Part shown: piece by piece, positions 45,560-56,634 of the stretch | How positions within the stretch are numbered: position 1 is the stretch's first letter | Layout of the letters: every line of letters begins with the position of its first letter | Assembly (NCBI GenBank): GCA_034231615.1 | Contig: CM067302.1 | Coordinates: 7,963,114 to 8,027,113, forward strand | Reading direction: 5' to 3' | DNA: 64,000 nt | DNA from: Meghimatium bilineatum | Lineage: Eukaryota; Mollusca; Gastropoda; Stylommatophora; Philomycidae | The notes under the pieces: model-generated | Databases searched by the model: none | The model's input: only the letters and a program-made list of their open reading frames with translations | What the model was told of the DNA's origin: nothing | Translations under genes and position numbers: made by a program

Positions 45560-47060
45560 TATTTCTTTATTTTCTCACTAAATCTATCTGTGTCTTAAAC
45601 TCCTCAAGTTTCTCATTATTTTTCACTTGAAAATATCTTCAGAATCTTAAAACTAAAACTAACGTTTGTTCAATTCCTCTATTTTCTCACTAAAACTAAC
45701 TTTTGTTCAAATCCTCTATTTTCTCACTAAAACTAACTTTTGTTCAAATCCTCTATTTTCTCACTAAAACTAACTTTTGTTCAAATCCTCTATTTTCTCA
45801 CTAAAATTTGTGTTTAAATCCTCTATTTTCTCACTAAAATTTGTGTTTAAATCCTCTATTTTCTCACTAAAATTTGTGTTTAAATCCTCTATTTTCTCAC
45901 TAAAATGTGTGTTTAAATCCTCTTTTTTCTCACTAAAACAAACTTTTGTTTAAATCCTCTATTTTCTCACTAAAATTTGTGTTCAAATCCTATATTTTCT
46001 CACTAAAACTTACTTTTGTTTAAGTGCTCTATTTTCTCACTAAAATTTTTGTTCAAATCCTCTATTTTCTCACTAAAACTTACTTTTGTTCAAATCCTCT
46101 ATTTTCTCACTAAAACTAACTTTTGTTCAAATCCTCTATTTTCTCACTAAAACTAACTTTTGTTCAAATCCTCTATTTTCTCACTAAAACTAACTTTTGT
46201 TCCAATCTTCTATTTTCTCACTAAAACTAACTTTTGTTCAAATCTTCTATTTTCTCACTAAAACTAACTTTTGTTCAAATCTTCTATTTTCTCACTAAAA
46301 CTAACTTTTGTTCAAATCCTCTATTTTCTCACTAAAATTTGTGTTTAAATCCTCTATTTTCTCACTAAAATTTGTATTCCAATCCTCTATTTTCTCACTA
46401 AAATGTGTGTTCAAATCCTCTATTTTCTCACTAAAACTAACTTTTGTTAAAAGCCTCTATTTTCTCACTAAAATGTGTGTTTAAATCCTCTATTTTCTCA
46501 CTAAAACTAACGTTTGTTAAAATCCTCTATTTTCTCACTAAAATGTGTGTTCCAATCCTCTATTTTCTCACTAAAATGTGTGTTCAAATCCTCTATTTTC
46601 TCACTAAAACTAACTTTTGTTAAAATCCTCTATTTTCTCACTAAAACTAACTTTTTTTCAAATCCTCTATTTTTTCACTAAAACTAACTTTTGTTCAAAT
46701 CCTCTATTTTCTCACTAAAACTAACTTTTGTTCTTCTTCTTCTTCAGCGTTCATTCTCAAACTCCCGTTGGATCTCTCTTGTAGCAGGACCATGGTTCTA
46801 TTAGATTTCCAGCAGGATGTAGTCCAGAGAATGGAAATGCGTTATGTCGCCGTTTTATTTGCGCCCAATGGCCCGACACATCCGTCTTCGGCGGACTTTT
46901 GTTCGAATCCTCTATTTTCTCACTAAAATGTGTGTTTAAATCCTCTATTTTCTCACTAAAACTAACTTTTGTTCAAATCCTCTATTTTCTCACTAAAATT
47001 TGTGTTTAAATCCTTTATTTTCTTACTAAAATTTGTGTTCGCATCTTCTCTTTTCTCACT
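45560..47060. repeat. 37/33-bp minisatellite, about 35 copies, split by element B
   Basis: Units contain CCTCTATTTTCTCACTAAAA followed by CTAACTTTTGTTCAAAT (37 bp) or TTTGTGTTTAAAT (33 bp). Regular from about 45650 to 46733, resumes 46905-47060, with diverged units to about 47280 on the right. The pyrimidine-rich TTCTCAC strand is constant. Confidence 0.95.
46734..46894 (-). mobile_element. Family B element with 10-bp TSD
   Basis: ACTTTTGTTC at 46724-46733 is repeated at 46895-46904, fixing the element as 161 bp, from TTCTTCTTCTTCAGCG to CCGTCTTCGGCGG on the + strand. It is the best boundary evidence for family B and shows it is mobile. Confidence 0.93.
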
Positions 47061-48604
47061 AAAACTATCTTTTCTTAAAATAATTTATTTTCCCCACTAA
47101 ATCGATTTTTTTCTTCAAGTTCTCTATTTTCTCACAAAAACTATCTTTAAATTCTCCAAATTAAAAATTTTAAGCATCTTTTCTTCAAATCCTCTATTTT
47201 CTCGCTAAATTTATTTTTTCTTCAAATCCACAAATTTCTCACTAAAACTATCTTTTCCTCAAATCGTCACTTTCTCTGTTTTTCTGTCCTTGTTTGTACT
47301 TCTCCCACTCGCGAGTTATTTCTAGACTCCCCATTATAAACTGTGTTTCCTGACCATGATAAATCTCCAGTCAATATACCAAGTCAATGGTGAGCTTCCC
47401 TTGACGCAAATGACCCCAGCAACCATTGACGTCAATAAATCTTTAGGAAGTGTCTTTTTGTGCTAGGAAGTGTCAAAGATTAAATAACAAATATTTGGAA
47501 GACCGCACACACAAGCTATAAATGACGATATTTATTTATTTGACACTGTGAATACCTGTTTTTTCTTGTTTTAAAGAAAGATTACTTTGCCCTTTGGTTT
47601 TTGACTGAATTATTACATTGAGATATATTACATCAGTTCTGCCTCAGATAATTTGTTATGAAGAATTTAGCCTCAAGCTGATTTTCTCCTTAATACTTCT
47701 CCATGTAATTAGTTTGCAAAATGATGTGCGTTTTTTAAAGAAGTTATAATGATAATTAACATTGTATATTATTTATTTTTTCTACGATCTTTTTATACAT
47801 AAATATTTTTTGCTAAGATCTTCTTTTATTACCCTGTCAGATATTTTTTATTGTACATGACTTAATTCTAGAATTCTCCATACATCGCTGTGCAGAGGTT
47901 AGTGCTAGATATATGCTATATTGGTTCACATTCTAGATTAAATTAGTACAAGCAAATAATAATATTATACAGCACAGGAAACAGTACAGCACAGTATGTT
48001 ACAGTACAGCACAGTATGTTACAGTACAGCATATAAAAACAAGCTATTTTCTTTTGGAGTTATTGTATCCAGATTGTCCTTATAGGTGTAAAATACCTGT
48101 TATCGGTGTGTTCATTATTTGAAAGTGTAGGATGGATGCATTTCCATAGCTAATCAAATGATTCCATGCCAATATCAAATTCAGAGAGTTGAAGTACATA
48201 CTAATCTACATTATCTACATTATCTACTATATATCTACATTATCTACATTAGAAGATGGTAAACGGGATTTTGAGTCCGTTCAGCTGATACATATTCGCC
48301 TCACAACAAACGACAATACGTGTTCCGATTTCGACCAATCAGCATCACTACAAGATATGTGAATTAAGTTAAGATATGTATCTAATGTCTTTCCTTTACG
48401 TTTAATATTAGTCAACGTTGACTGACTCTCAAGTTCCTCTAACAGTCAGAGTTCCCCAACCAGTACTATGAGTTTTATATATGCTTTATTAGCTATACTG
48501 GTGTCAAACTTGGCATAACGTTGTTGAGATATTTATGCACTTGTCGATCTTCTATTGTATGAAGTTCCTGCAACTTGATAGCATGAAAGATAATCTGTAC
48601 ATGG
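47061..48604. other. Unassigned AT-rich sequence
   Basis: Contains diverged units of the preceding array to about 47280, a 20-bp triplication (CAGCACAGTATGTTACAGTA) at 47985-48032 and short ATTATCTAC repeats at 48205-48255. No gene recognised. Confidence 0.5.
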
Positions 48605-48680
48605 AAAGTTCTCTTTCCTGTCTTTGTTTTGAAACTCCAGCAGATTGGCGGGATGCAATTCAAAGAAAGGCATGGGTTTT
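48605..48680 (-). mobile_element. Family A fragment
   Basis: GAAACTCCAGCAGATTGGCG and GGATGCAATTC match the tail-proximal part of family A. Confidence 0.5.
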
Positions 48681-49059
48681 TTATATCACACATAATTCAA
48701 ATCATTTATAACTTCACAATAGCTCCAAGCTCGATCTGCATTTAGTAAATGGGTACCAAAGCCAATCTTAAAAGTAAAGGTTGCAAGTATATTATCCTGT
48801 ATAAGGTTTCTATTAAACTAATATCCAGTTGTATCGCCAGTACAACATAAACGACCAGCTTTGAAAGAAAGAATGTTGCTGTTCGCAGAACAAGACATAG
48901 CTAAAAATATAAATAACCAAATGGTCAGAGGGTGTCCGACAAAGTGGATGGTGCCGCAGTAACCTAATGAACAAATAGTAACGCAAAATGAGGTAAACAG
49001 GTTACTAAAACACTTACCTGGCCTAAAACTGTATAATATGACATACCATAAGGGGTGAG
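48681..49059. other. Unassigned sequence
   Basis: No recognised motif. Confidence 0.4.
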
Positions 49060-49430
49060 GAAGAGAGCTCTGCAGTGTTACAAAACTCATATACTAAAAT
49101 ATGAATGCGATTCTTGGACAATAAACTGCCAGGAAAACTAATGTGGAGTTATTGGAAGCCAAATGCGAGATGAAGTTTAATCAATATGGCCTAATATAAG
49201 AAAAAAAATTCATTTTTTGGTTACGTTATGAGACAATAAGGTTTGGAGACCATAGTTGCAACAGAAAAGATTAACGACGAGATACTGAGGGTAACAACTT
49301 GAGAAAGTACTGGAAAGTTTAACAAACTGACATGGCAGGGAAACAACAACGATCCTGATATATAATACTGGAGATCTTTCGACATCGATGATTCACTACG
49401 CCAGCCAGCATCGCACCTGATGATGATAAT
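49060..49430 (+). pseudogene. LINE 3' end
   Basis: AAGAGAGCTCTGCAGTGTTA, CGATTCTTGGACAATAAACT and CTACGCCAGCCAGCAT align with 23610-24040. Ends in GATGATGATAA. Confidence 0.75.
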
Positions 49431-49434
49431 TCAT

Positions 49435-49565
49435 TACCAAATATCAGTTCTAGTGCTACATTATTATATGCAACCAATTCTTCTTTATGGATGCGAAGCA
49501 TGGACGGCACATACAAATGCTATTTTTAATGGTTTAAAAGCTAGATATAACCAAACCATCCGCGG
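49435..49565 (+). pseudogene. Short LINE RT C-side fragment
   Basis: Reads QPILLYGCEAWTAHTNAIFN then a stop at 49567; PxLLYGCEAWT is a LINE signature. A different family from its neighbour. Confidence 0.55.
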
Positions 49566-49805
49566 TTGAAAGGGACGTACTGATAATAGTTACTTGTTTA
49601 CTTATACATGTATTTTCTCTTGTATATTGTATATGTCCGGTTATATAGCGATGATTTACAGACCCTGCCTTAGGCGATCACTAGACCACTTTCAATCGAT
49701 CTTGCCTGAAATTTTACAATCGGACCGTTGAAAAAGCTGTAGCAACCTACTGAACCTCTAGAAAATCACTACAGACAAAAACTTCTAGGTTAATTGCTAC
49801 GACCC

Positions 49806-50126
49806 GCCGATGTATGGAGCCGTTTGCGCTAATAAATCGGTGACATTTCCGACATTTCCATTCCCTGGACTACATTCTGTTCGAAATCTAGTAGGGGCAG
49901 TGTTATTCTACAAGAGAGATGCAGTGGGAGTTTGAGAATGAAATCTAGTAGGAACATTGTCCTGCTACAAGAGAGATCCAGCAAGAGTTTGAGAATGGAA
50001 TCTAATAGGAACATTGTCCTGCTACAAGAGAGATCCAGCGGGAGTTTGAGAATGGAATCTAATAGGAACATTGTCCTGCTACAAGAGAGATCCAGCGGGA
50101 GTTTGAGAATGAACGATGAAGAATAA
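49806..50126 (+). mobile_element. Family B element with internal 57-bp expansion
   Basis: Starts with a diverged GTATGGAGCCGTTTGCGC region and contains TGGACTACATTCTG. The internal block beginning AATCTAATAGGAACATTGTC and ending GGGAGTTTGAGAATG is present about four times in tandem (49893-50110), and the copy ends GAACGATGAAGAATAA. The other B copies carry this block once. Confidence 0.85.
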
Positions 50127-50775
50127 GTCCTGACTGCTACAAACCACATACTCTTTGGTTAAAACATTGCATCTGAACATTTCCCTAATACATCTCTCAC
50201 AAACGTCACATACGAACTGTGTTCACTTCAACTTCGGCGGGTAATCACCGAGTACACACAGGCAACCATCTTAGCAGCCATGATTGCAAACACTGAATAA
50301 CTCAGCTCACTGGCCCGGGATTTGATTTACTTGCAGAATCCTGGCCAAAACTTTCGCTTTCTATAGAAGTATTGCATCGATTTTTTCCTGTCAATTTGGC
50401 TCGAGCTGGCCAGATTTAGCTAGTTTCAAGTGAGATAGTTTTTACCTGAAATCTTCTGACAATTTTGTACACGATTTTGTCACCGGTTCTATCTGGAAGT
50501 AGTTAGAAGATGTCTCTCTCAGAATGTCCATATCTCTGTTCTTGGAAGTTCTCTACCATTATATAATACACATTTACTAGGAAGACTGTATAAACACCCT
50601 GTTCTTTCATAAGATTGCTGCTTGCCCCATGTTCCCATTCCTCCCCGAATGTATTCTGCTCTCACGCTGGGCTCAAATATTTCTATTCGAAATATGTCTA
50701 TGTTATCATGTGTGTGTATGCGGGTTCTCGTGAGTGAGTGAGTGTGTGCGTAAATATATATGAGAACAGGTTGCC
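50127..50775. other. Unassigned sequence
   Basis: No recognised element; a (GTGA)n-like stretch lies at about 50730-50750. Confidence 0.45.
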
Positions 50776-50985
50776 ATGGAACTTGCTGCATGGAGGGAAA
50801 TTATCAGGAGTGTTATAAAAGAAAAGAAAGTTATCACAGTTAGTTCAAGAGCTGCACATCTAAAAAGGCAAATAAAAGCACAGGATGGTACAAGTGAACT
50901 TGTGATTCATTGTACATACTCTGGAAGACTCTTCGTGGCTCAGAGTGGACTTGTGAGTTACATCCATAATCGTCATTGACGTAGG
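50776..50985 (+). pseudogene. LINE C-terminal fragment with degraded zinc-finger end
   Basis: The 67-codon frame reads MELAAWREIIRSVIKEKK and ends IHCTYSGRLFVAQSGLVSYI then HNRH. The family pattern is RxxWRxxV near the end of the C-terminal region and CxxCxRxFxxRxGLxSHxRxH last. One zinc-binding Cys has become Tyr or Ser. Confidence 0.7.
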
Positions 50986-51699
50986 TTATATTTCTTACAG
51001 TGCAACAGTAATACACAGTAATACTGTCGTTTTAACGTTTGGCAGACAGACATCTGCCTTATATATATATATATATATATACCATTACTTTATCTGTTAT
51101 TTTATTTGGCTGTCTACACAATCTACAAATAGTCAATGAAGATGACGGTAAAATTATATTGGCGTTAATTTGGAAGGAAGAATCGATGAGTCCAAAATAC
51201 GGTATAATGACGTAAGACTCGGTTCGCGTGTGATGAGGTCATACCAACCGGTTGATCGATCTGAAAATCGGTGGGTTTTCAAAATACACTGCAATATTTG
51301 TCATTGTTCTTCAGAAAATCTTTTTTTTAATAAGAAACCTTTGAGATCAAAACACTTCCTGCGTGCTGCCAAAAAAAAGTCAAATCTTTTATCGTCTCTC
51401 ATAGACGTACATCAAACGGTCCCGGTGTACAATACATTCCAAAGTCTATTTTAGTGAGAACATTGCATATTTTGCAACATCAAAGGTTTGGGTACAATTA
51501 TTTCCTCAGTATCACTCTTTAGCACGGTATATTACAGCTTGACTGCGATAATTTATGATTTGATATCTTGGTAACTAAGGAATCTTTTTCTTCTCCTTTG
51601 CTCCATAGTGATATACACGAAGATTCGTGAGAATTTCCAACTAGGTTGTAGTTACGTTGTGCTACATTTATGCACCTTGCAGGCCCAACACAGCTAATT
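50986..51699. other. Unassigned sequence with (TA)n
   Basis: (TA)n at about 51060-51081. A 94-codon frame at 51170-51454 has a CNICHCSS cluster but no recognised domain or splice support. Confidence 0.4.
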
Positions 51700-52590
51700 T
51701 CGGCATCCTTGTCATTTCAGGTGGGCTACCCTAACCGGTGACAGCTTTCCCATCTGCCTCCATGCGGTGAATGTGTATTGACCATACGCCGAGACGGTTT
51801 GTCCTTCACGTCCATCTTGTACGAGGTGTTTCGATCCCAGTGAACATGTCTCGTGTAATTAGACGTATTGTGTCAGCGAGCCTGGTTCAGGTTTTGGAAG
51901 AAAGAAGAGCTGGCCTCGGGCTCGATCTCCCTCTTAGCCGAGGTGTTGTTCACTGACATCGTAAACCCCTCGTCAAAGTCTGATTCTGGACACAAATTTA
52001 GGACTTTTTTGCCTGTACCCATCGATTACTGAACCTTTTCTCTCTGCGAGTATGATTCAGGCATATGAAAATCACGACAGTAGAGCTGGGCCTAGGCTGG
52101 AAGCACCGGTAACCAGATGTTTGTCTCGAGCTAACAATACTTTGGTTCCGATTTCCTTGAAACGTTTTCCCGAGTCTATTTGCACATGGCGCTGCCCTCT
52201 AGCACTGTGCTGCCCTCTCAGTGTACTCAATGTGTTATCCTTATGGAATCTGACGCACCGACTTCATATTTCTCATAACCTCTGCCCACTTTGCAACATT
52301 TGCATTGGCCGCCCCTCCAATGCATTCTTCGTACTAAATAATATCATTGTATGTCGACAGTGCCGCAGCATATGTTGGCGCAACGGTGTCGGAGATATTG
52401 CCTGTCTCTTTTGCAGTCAATTCTCTTTCCACATGCACGGACACGAGCCTGAAAGGGTTGACTAGAAATACAGCAAGAGCAGCTGTATTTCTGTATCCAG
52501 GATGCACCATGATGAGGTGCTTTTAGGATCTTGGTTAACCCTGGATCCGCATGGGAGCAATGCGAGACTCTTTTCTCCTCAGAAATATAG
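51700..52590 (+). mobile_element. Dispersed repeat D, copy 2
   Basis: Matches 14930-15985 as described there. Carries a 137-codon frame (52052-52465) ending in a Cys-rich part with CPLCNICIGRPSNAF and VCRQCRSICW. The VCRQCR part is also readable in copy 1, so a decayed zinc-binding protein is possible. Confidence 0.6.
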
Positions 52591-52899
52591 TGATGTTAAA
52601 TCAGCCTGATGGACCTGTAAAAATGCCATGACTGTCCGTATTTGACCTGCTGGCTGCATTGTTCAAATATTTTCGCGTAACTTCCACAAGAGAGCTCAGT
52701 ATCTCATATTGGGCACGGATATACCAAGACAATCAACTTTGTTTTATTTCAAAAATTTATTTCTAAAAAATGTTAGTTTCATCTTGTTTCTGCGTTAAAT
52801 TGATCCACTGACCTGGACATGCTGGGGGTCAGTGGCAGCGAAAGAGCACACCCATCGACGGTCAATGATGTAGTTGACAGCGCAGTACTGAGAGGAGAT

Positions 52900-54020
52900 A
52901 GGAAATCTAATAATGGCAATCAATGATTAGCTAAAGAGTTTTTAAAAAAAAGATGTTGGAGACGGCAATCTGCACATACACAGAATGACAGACATGGGGC
53001 GTGGGGTGACCATGGCCGAAGGAATATAATATATGCAGTCTGGACAGATGCAAAGATGACATTTCCAAAATCTGACTCGGACATTGAATCTGCATATTTC
53101 ATGGATGTAACTGCTGGAACAGGAGAGTTGAACATCTGACTAGGACATTGAATCTGCATATTTCATGGATGTAACTGCTGGAACGGAGATTTGAAAATTC
53201 ATAGGAATGGCTCATGTGCATGATTTACTCAAAAAGAATCTTGACTCTGCCCCCCTCCTACTGGTTCCATCCTCGCATTATGACATCATTTCAACATGAC
53301 ACCGTTTCATTCTTGTTCTTTTCTACTGAGTTAATATAGCCCCAACATAGATATAGGATTGGTAGCACGTGTCATGTATGTTGCAAGAGGTGACAAAACA
53401 AATATCCACTGAAATTAAGCCCGTTTAAATCCCGTGTTAACACTGTCGGTATGGTATCATCCCTACGAATAATTGCACATCTAAACACGACGTCATGGCG
53501 CGGGATACGAGCCCTCCATTAGCTCGATAGCGAAAGCACATTCCTGCACTGTTGTTCCAGAAGGCATAATTTAACATGACAGAGAACTCAACGTTGAAAA
53601 GCGTCGGATCCAGGAAACAACCCTGTTTGACACCGTTAGTTACTGAAAACGGGCTTGAATGTGCACCGTAATCTTACACACAGCTGTCATATCATGATGA
53701 AACTGGCGAACCATGTTCGTGCGTGTTTCGGTCATTCAAATTTGGCCATGATCTTCTGTAGTCCATCGCGATTTACAGTGTCGAATGCCTTAGTTAGGTC
53801 GACAAATGTGGTGTAGAGACCAATGTTCTGTTCGCAACACTTTTCCTGTAGTTGTCTGGCAGTGAATATAATTTCAAACGTACTTCTGACATGTCTGCAC
53901 ATTGGCAGACAGGGAGGAGACATGTCTCAAGATGGCCTTGCAGTCTGTTTAACAGGAAACTAGCCAGGATCTTACCTGCTCTAGAGAGCAGAGATATACC
54001 TCAGTGGTTGTCGAAAGCTA
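52900..54020 (-). pseudogene. LINE RT fragment
   Basis: In minus order: ISLLSRAGKILASFLLNRLQ (about 53995-53935), then TARQLQEKCCEQNIGLYTTF and VDLTKAFDTVNRDGLQKIM. These match GISLLSxAGKIxAxxLLNRL and QLQEKCxExxxxLYxxFVDLTKAFDTVNRxGLW. The YADD part is not readable. A duplication of about 53 bp (TTGAATCTGCATATTTCATG) occurs at 53082-53185. The 79-codon frame at 52920-53159 may be a separate piece. Confidence 0.75.
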
Positions 54021-54054
54021 TGCAATTTCCTTTTCTCTTGTATGTTGTTCGTCT

Positions 54055-54145
54055 CTTTTCCTTGAACACTCAACTATTCCTTGAACCCTCAACTTTTCCT
54101 TGAACACTCAACTATTCCTTGAACCCTCAATTAGTCCTTGCAAAA
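54055..54145. repeat. About 20-bp tandem repeat, 4 copies
   Basis: Units TTCCTTGAACACTCAACTA and TTCCTTGAACCCTCAACTT alternate. Confidence 0.85.
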
Positions 54146-54930
54146 TAGTTTTAGAAAATGAAATGTGTCTCGTTACAAGTCCAAACAAAGAAAATTTTTC
54201 TGCCTCAAAAAGTGACTATTATAGAATTACAGTGCAGTCAATACGTGCTCGTTATGTTTCAGAGACTACTGAAATGTAAAACTAATTTGAGATGGAACAG
54301 ATATCTCAGCTGGTTGCGACAGACACTAATTGTACAATGTAAGATCTAATTATCTGTAATTATATTGTACTTTAGATCAACTTGATAACAAGGTACAAAA
54401 AGTACGAAAATATATTTAGCACACGATCTTTCATGGTACCAGAATATTATTTTAAGTTCCACAGATTGCAGATATATCCAGTAAAAAGTCTGTTCTACAC
54501 AAGACCAGTAGTTTTTCATATTTTTACAGTCTACATGGATAGAATTATCCATCCATAGACCCATAGTCCAGGGTCGTAGAACCAAACCTTCTTAATGACT
54601 TATTTGACATTCCCGTGTTTTCCATTGGTCACTATTATTAGATTTTGTGTCACAGCAGTAAACATCAAGGTAATGGTCGCTTGCGGCATTTCAGAATGTT
54701 GAATTTCCTATTAGCCAATAAGTCTTATACTGTAGACGATCATTATTGTGATTTGGTCAATGACATCAGCGTTTTTATAAGAGTCCCTTATAAATTATGC
54801 AGCCGTGGAAATTCATCAGAATCATCCTTCAAAAGACGCTAATTTACTTACCCTGTATGTTTTTTTTATATAATAAGCGAGGCTGTTGTGAAAGTGTATA
54901 ACAATTGTACTTATGTAAAACACGAGGTCC
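54146..54930. other. Unassigned sequence
   Basis: No recognised element or exon. Confidence 0.45.
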
Positions 54931-54934
54931 ATCA

Positions 54935-55290
54935 GCAAGATAGAATGTGCGAGTAAATTCGAATACTTAGGAGCAAACATCAACGGTGCATGAGACTGCA
55001 TGGCAGAAATAAGGAAGAGATTGGCAATGGCATATTGTAAAATAACGCGGTTGAAAAACATATGGAGAAACAACAAAATAGAAACGAAACTGCTAATGCT
55101 AAGAACTTTTATTTTTCCGGTTGCAACATACGGTTATAAAACATGGACCCTAAGTAAAACAGCGGCAAAGAAGATCAACGTTTTTGGGATGAAATGCTAC
55201 AGGAAGATACTTAGAATATTATGGAAGAGAAAGAAAAAAAGAGAAACTCAGATATTATAAACACATTTAAGATTACAGAGTGTTCGTTTC
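54935..55290 (+). pseudogene. LINE RT C-side fragment
   Basis: Reads FEYLGANING, a stop, then AEIRKRLAMAYCKITRLKN, FIFPVATYGYKTWTLSKTAA and MKCYRKILRILWKRKKK. Matches FxYLGxxIxxxGxxxxEIxxRxAxA and FPVATYGCETWTL (Cys replaced by Tyr). The last 120 bases before the exon at 55409 are unassigned. Confidence 0.8.
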
Positions 55291-55408
55291 TAAACACAAT
55301 AGCAACAGTAAAACTACACCTAGATGTAATGCAAGCAAAGAGCAAACTTTACCAGTGAAGTATCAAATAATTACAAATAATGTCAATGTTTCATTTTTAC
55401 CTTTGCAG

Positions 55409-55549
55409 GAAAACGATAACGAGGAAGAAAACAGAGATGATGGTGTCGAGACTGAGTTGACTCCAGCTGATATGGCTGAATATCTATACGCTACTCAAAG
55501 ATTTCCAGCATTTTACGCAGCCTTGGAGAGATTGGTGAATCAGAGCAAG
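55409..55549 (+). CDS. Putative internal exon of an unidentified host gene
   Basis: The tract TTTTTACCTTTGCAG ends at 55408, a strong acceptor; the donor is CAAG|GTTAGA at 55550. The 141-bp exon is exactly 47 codons and phase 0 at both ends, so it can follow 9900-10054. The peptide starts ENDNEEENRDDG and continues ELTPADMAEYLYATQRFPAF, YAALERLVNQSK. An acidic stretch is followed by an amphipathic helix-like part; no cysteine. No family recognised; an acidic secretory precursor is one possibility, not shown. The frame runs on into the intron for 17 codons if unspliced. Confidence 0.6.
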
Positions 55550-55795
55550 GTTAGAGTTTTATGTATGTTATTAGATATTGGTGAATCAGAACAACGTTAG
55601 AATATTAATATGTTCTTAGAGATTCGTGAATCAGAGCAAGGTTAGAGTTTTATGTATGTTATTAGAGATTGGCTAATCAGAGCAAGGTTAGAGTTTTATG
55701 TATGTTATTAGAGATTGGCTAATCAGAGCAAGGTTAGAGTTTTATGTATGTTATTAGAGATTGGCTAATCAGAGCAAGGTTAGAGTTTTTATATA
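55530..55795 (+). repeat. 46-bp tandem repeat spanning the exon end and splice donor
   Basis: Six units, each containing GGTGAATCAGAGCAAGGTTA or GGCTAATCAGAGCAAGGTTA and GAGTTTTATGTATGTTATTA. The first unit includes the last exon bases and the donor at 55550; four later units repeat CAAG|GTTAG exactly and the second is mutated (CAACGTTAG). Confidence 0.93.
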
Positions 55796-55821
55796 CAAAT
55801 ATGTTCTTTTTCTATTTACGG

Positions 55822-55905
55822 CTCATGTCGTGTGGTGTTCATGTCGTGTGGTGTTCATGTCGTGTGGTGTTCATGTCGTGTGGTGTTCATGTCGTGTGGT
55901 GTTCT
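55822..55905. repeat. 16-bp tandem repeat, about 5 copies
   Basis: Unit CATGTCGTGTGGTGTT. It begins where the neighbouring minus-strand LINE reaches its 3' end (KRLWKDKNTTRHEHH). Confidence 0.93.
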
Positions 55906-56510
55906 TGTCTTTCCACAACCTTTTATTTCGTATTATGTCAATTATTTCCGATACCGATGTTCTGTCATGCCACAACGCTAGATTGTCAAGCAATTTCTCT
56001 CTTGGTCGTCCCCTAGCTCTCTTGCTCTTCAAATTGCCTGTTGTTACAATGTGTTCCATGCTTCCTGTTCTCATGATGTGTCCAAAAGATGTGGAATGTC
56101 TCTTTCTGATGCGGGTAAGCAGCTTCTTTTTTAATTAACTTCTTTCAAGATATCTTTATTACCTTTTTTATCTATCCACGGTGTTCTTAACATTCTTCTA
56201 TAAATCTATATCTCTGCTGTCTCAATATAATTTTTCACTATTCAGCAAGTATATAAGATACACTTCCGTATATCAGAATTGGTTCTATATAACTTCTAAG
56301 AACTCTCTTTCTCACCTCAGTTGACACACATATATTACATAGGACGGTCTTCATCTTGTGAAATATTGCCTTTGCCTGAGAAATTGTACATTTGATTTCT
56401 TTAATACATCTTTCCATCTGAAGTTATTAATGTACCTAAAGTATTTGGATATGCTGACTTGCTTCAAACTGACTCACTCTTCTTTGATGTTGCATTCTGG
56501 AGAACATTTT
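55906..56510 (-). pseudogene. LINE RT C-side and 3' end
   Basis: In minus order: TLITSDGKMY, IYRRMLRTPWIDKKGNKDIL, MRTGSMEHIVTTGNLKSKRA, RGRPREKLLDNLALW, DIIRNKRLWKD. Same architecture as the LINE at 23455-24058. Confidence 0.75.
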
Positions 56511-56634
56511 TTTCTTTGATGTTACCATTACTTCCGTTTATGTTATTCAGACTGAACTCTCTGTGGGAGGAGAGAGCAATTATGACTAGTGCTCAACTTT
56601 GCTTAAAATAGCGAAGAGTTGTGAGTTTTATTGG

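Noticed and set aside
51170..51454. 94-codon ORF
   Set aside because: No recognised domain, no splice signals and AT-driven composition; left as unassigned.
55460..55549. Neuropeptide Y/F-like peptide in the second exon
   Set aside because: PADMAEYL resembles the helix of that family, but the RPRF or RQRY amide ending with cleavage site is absent.
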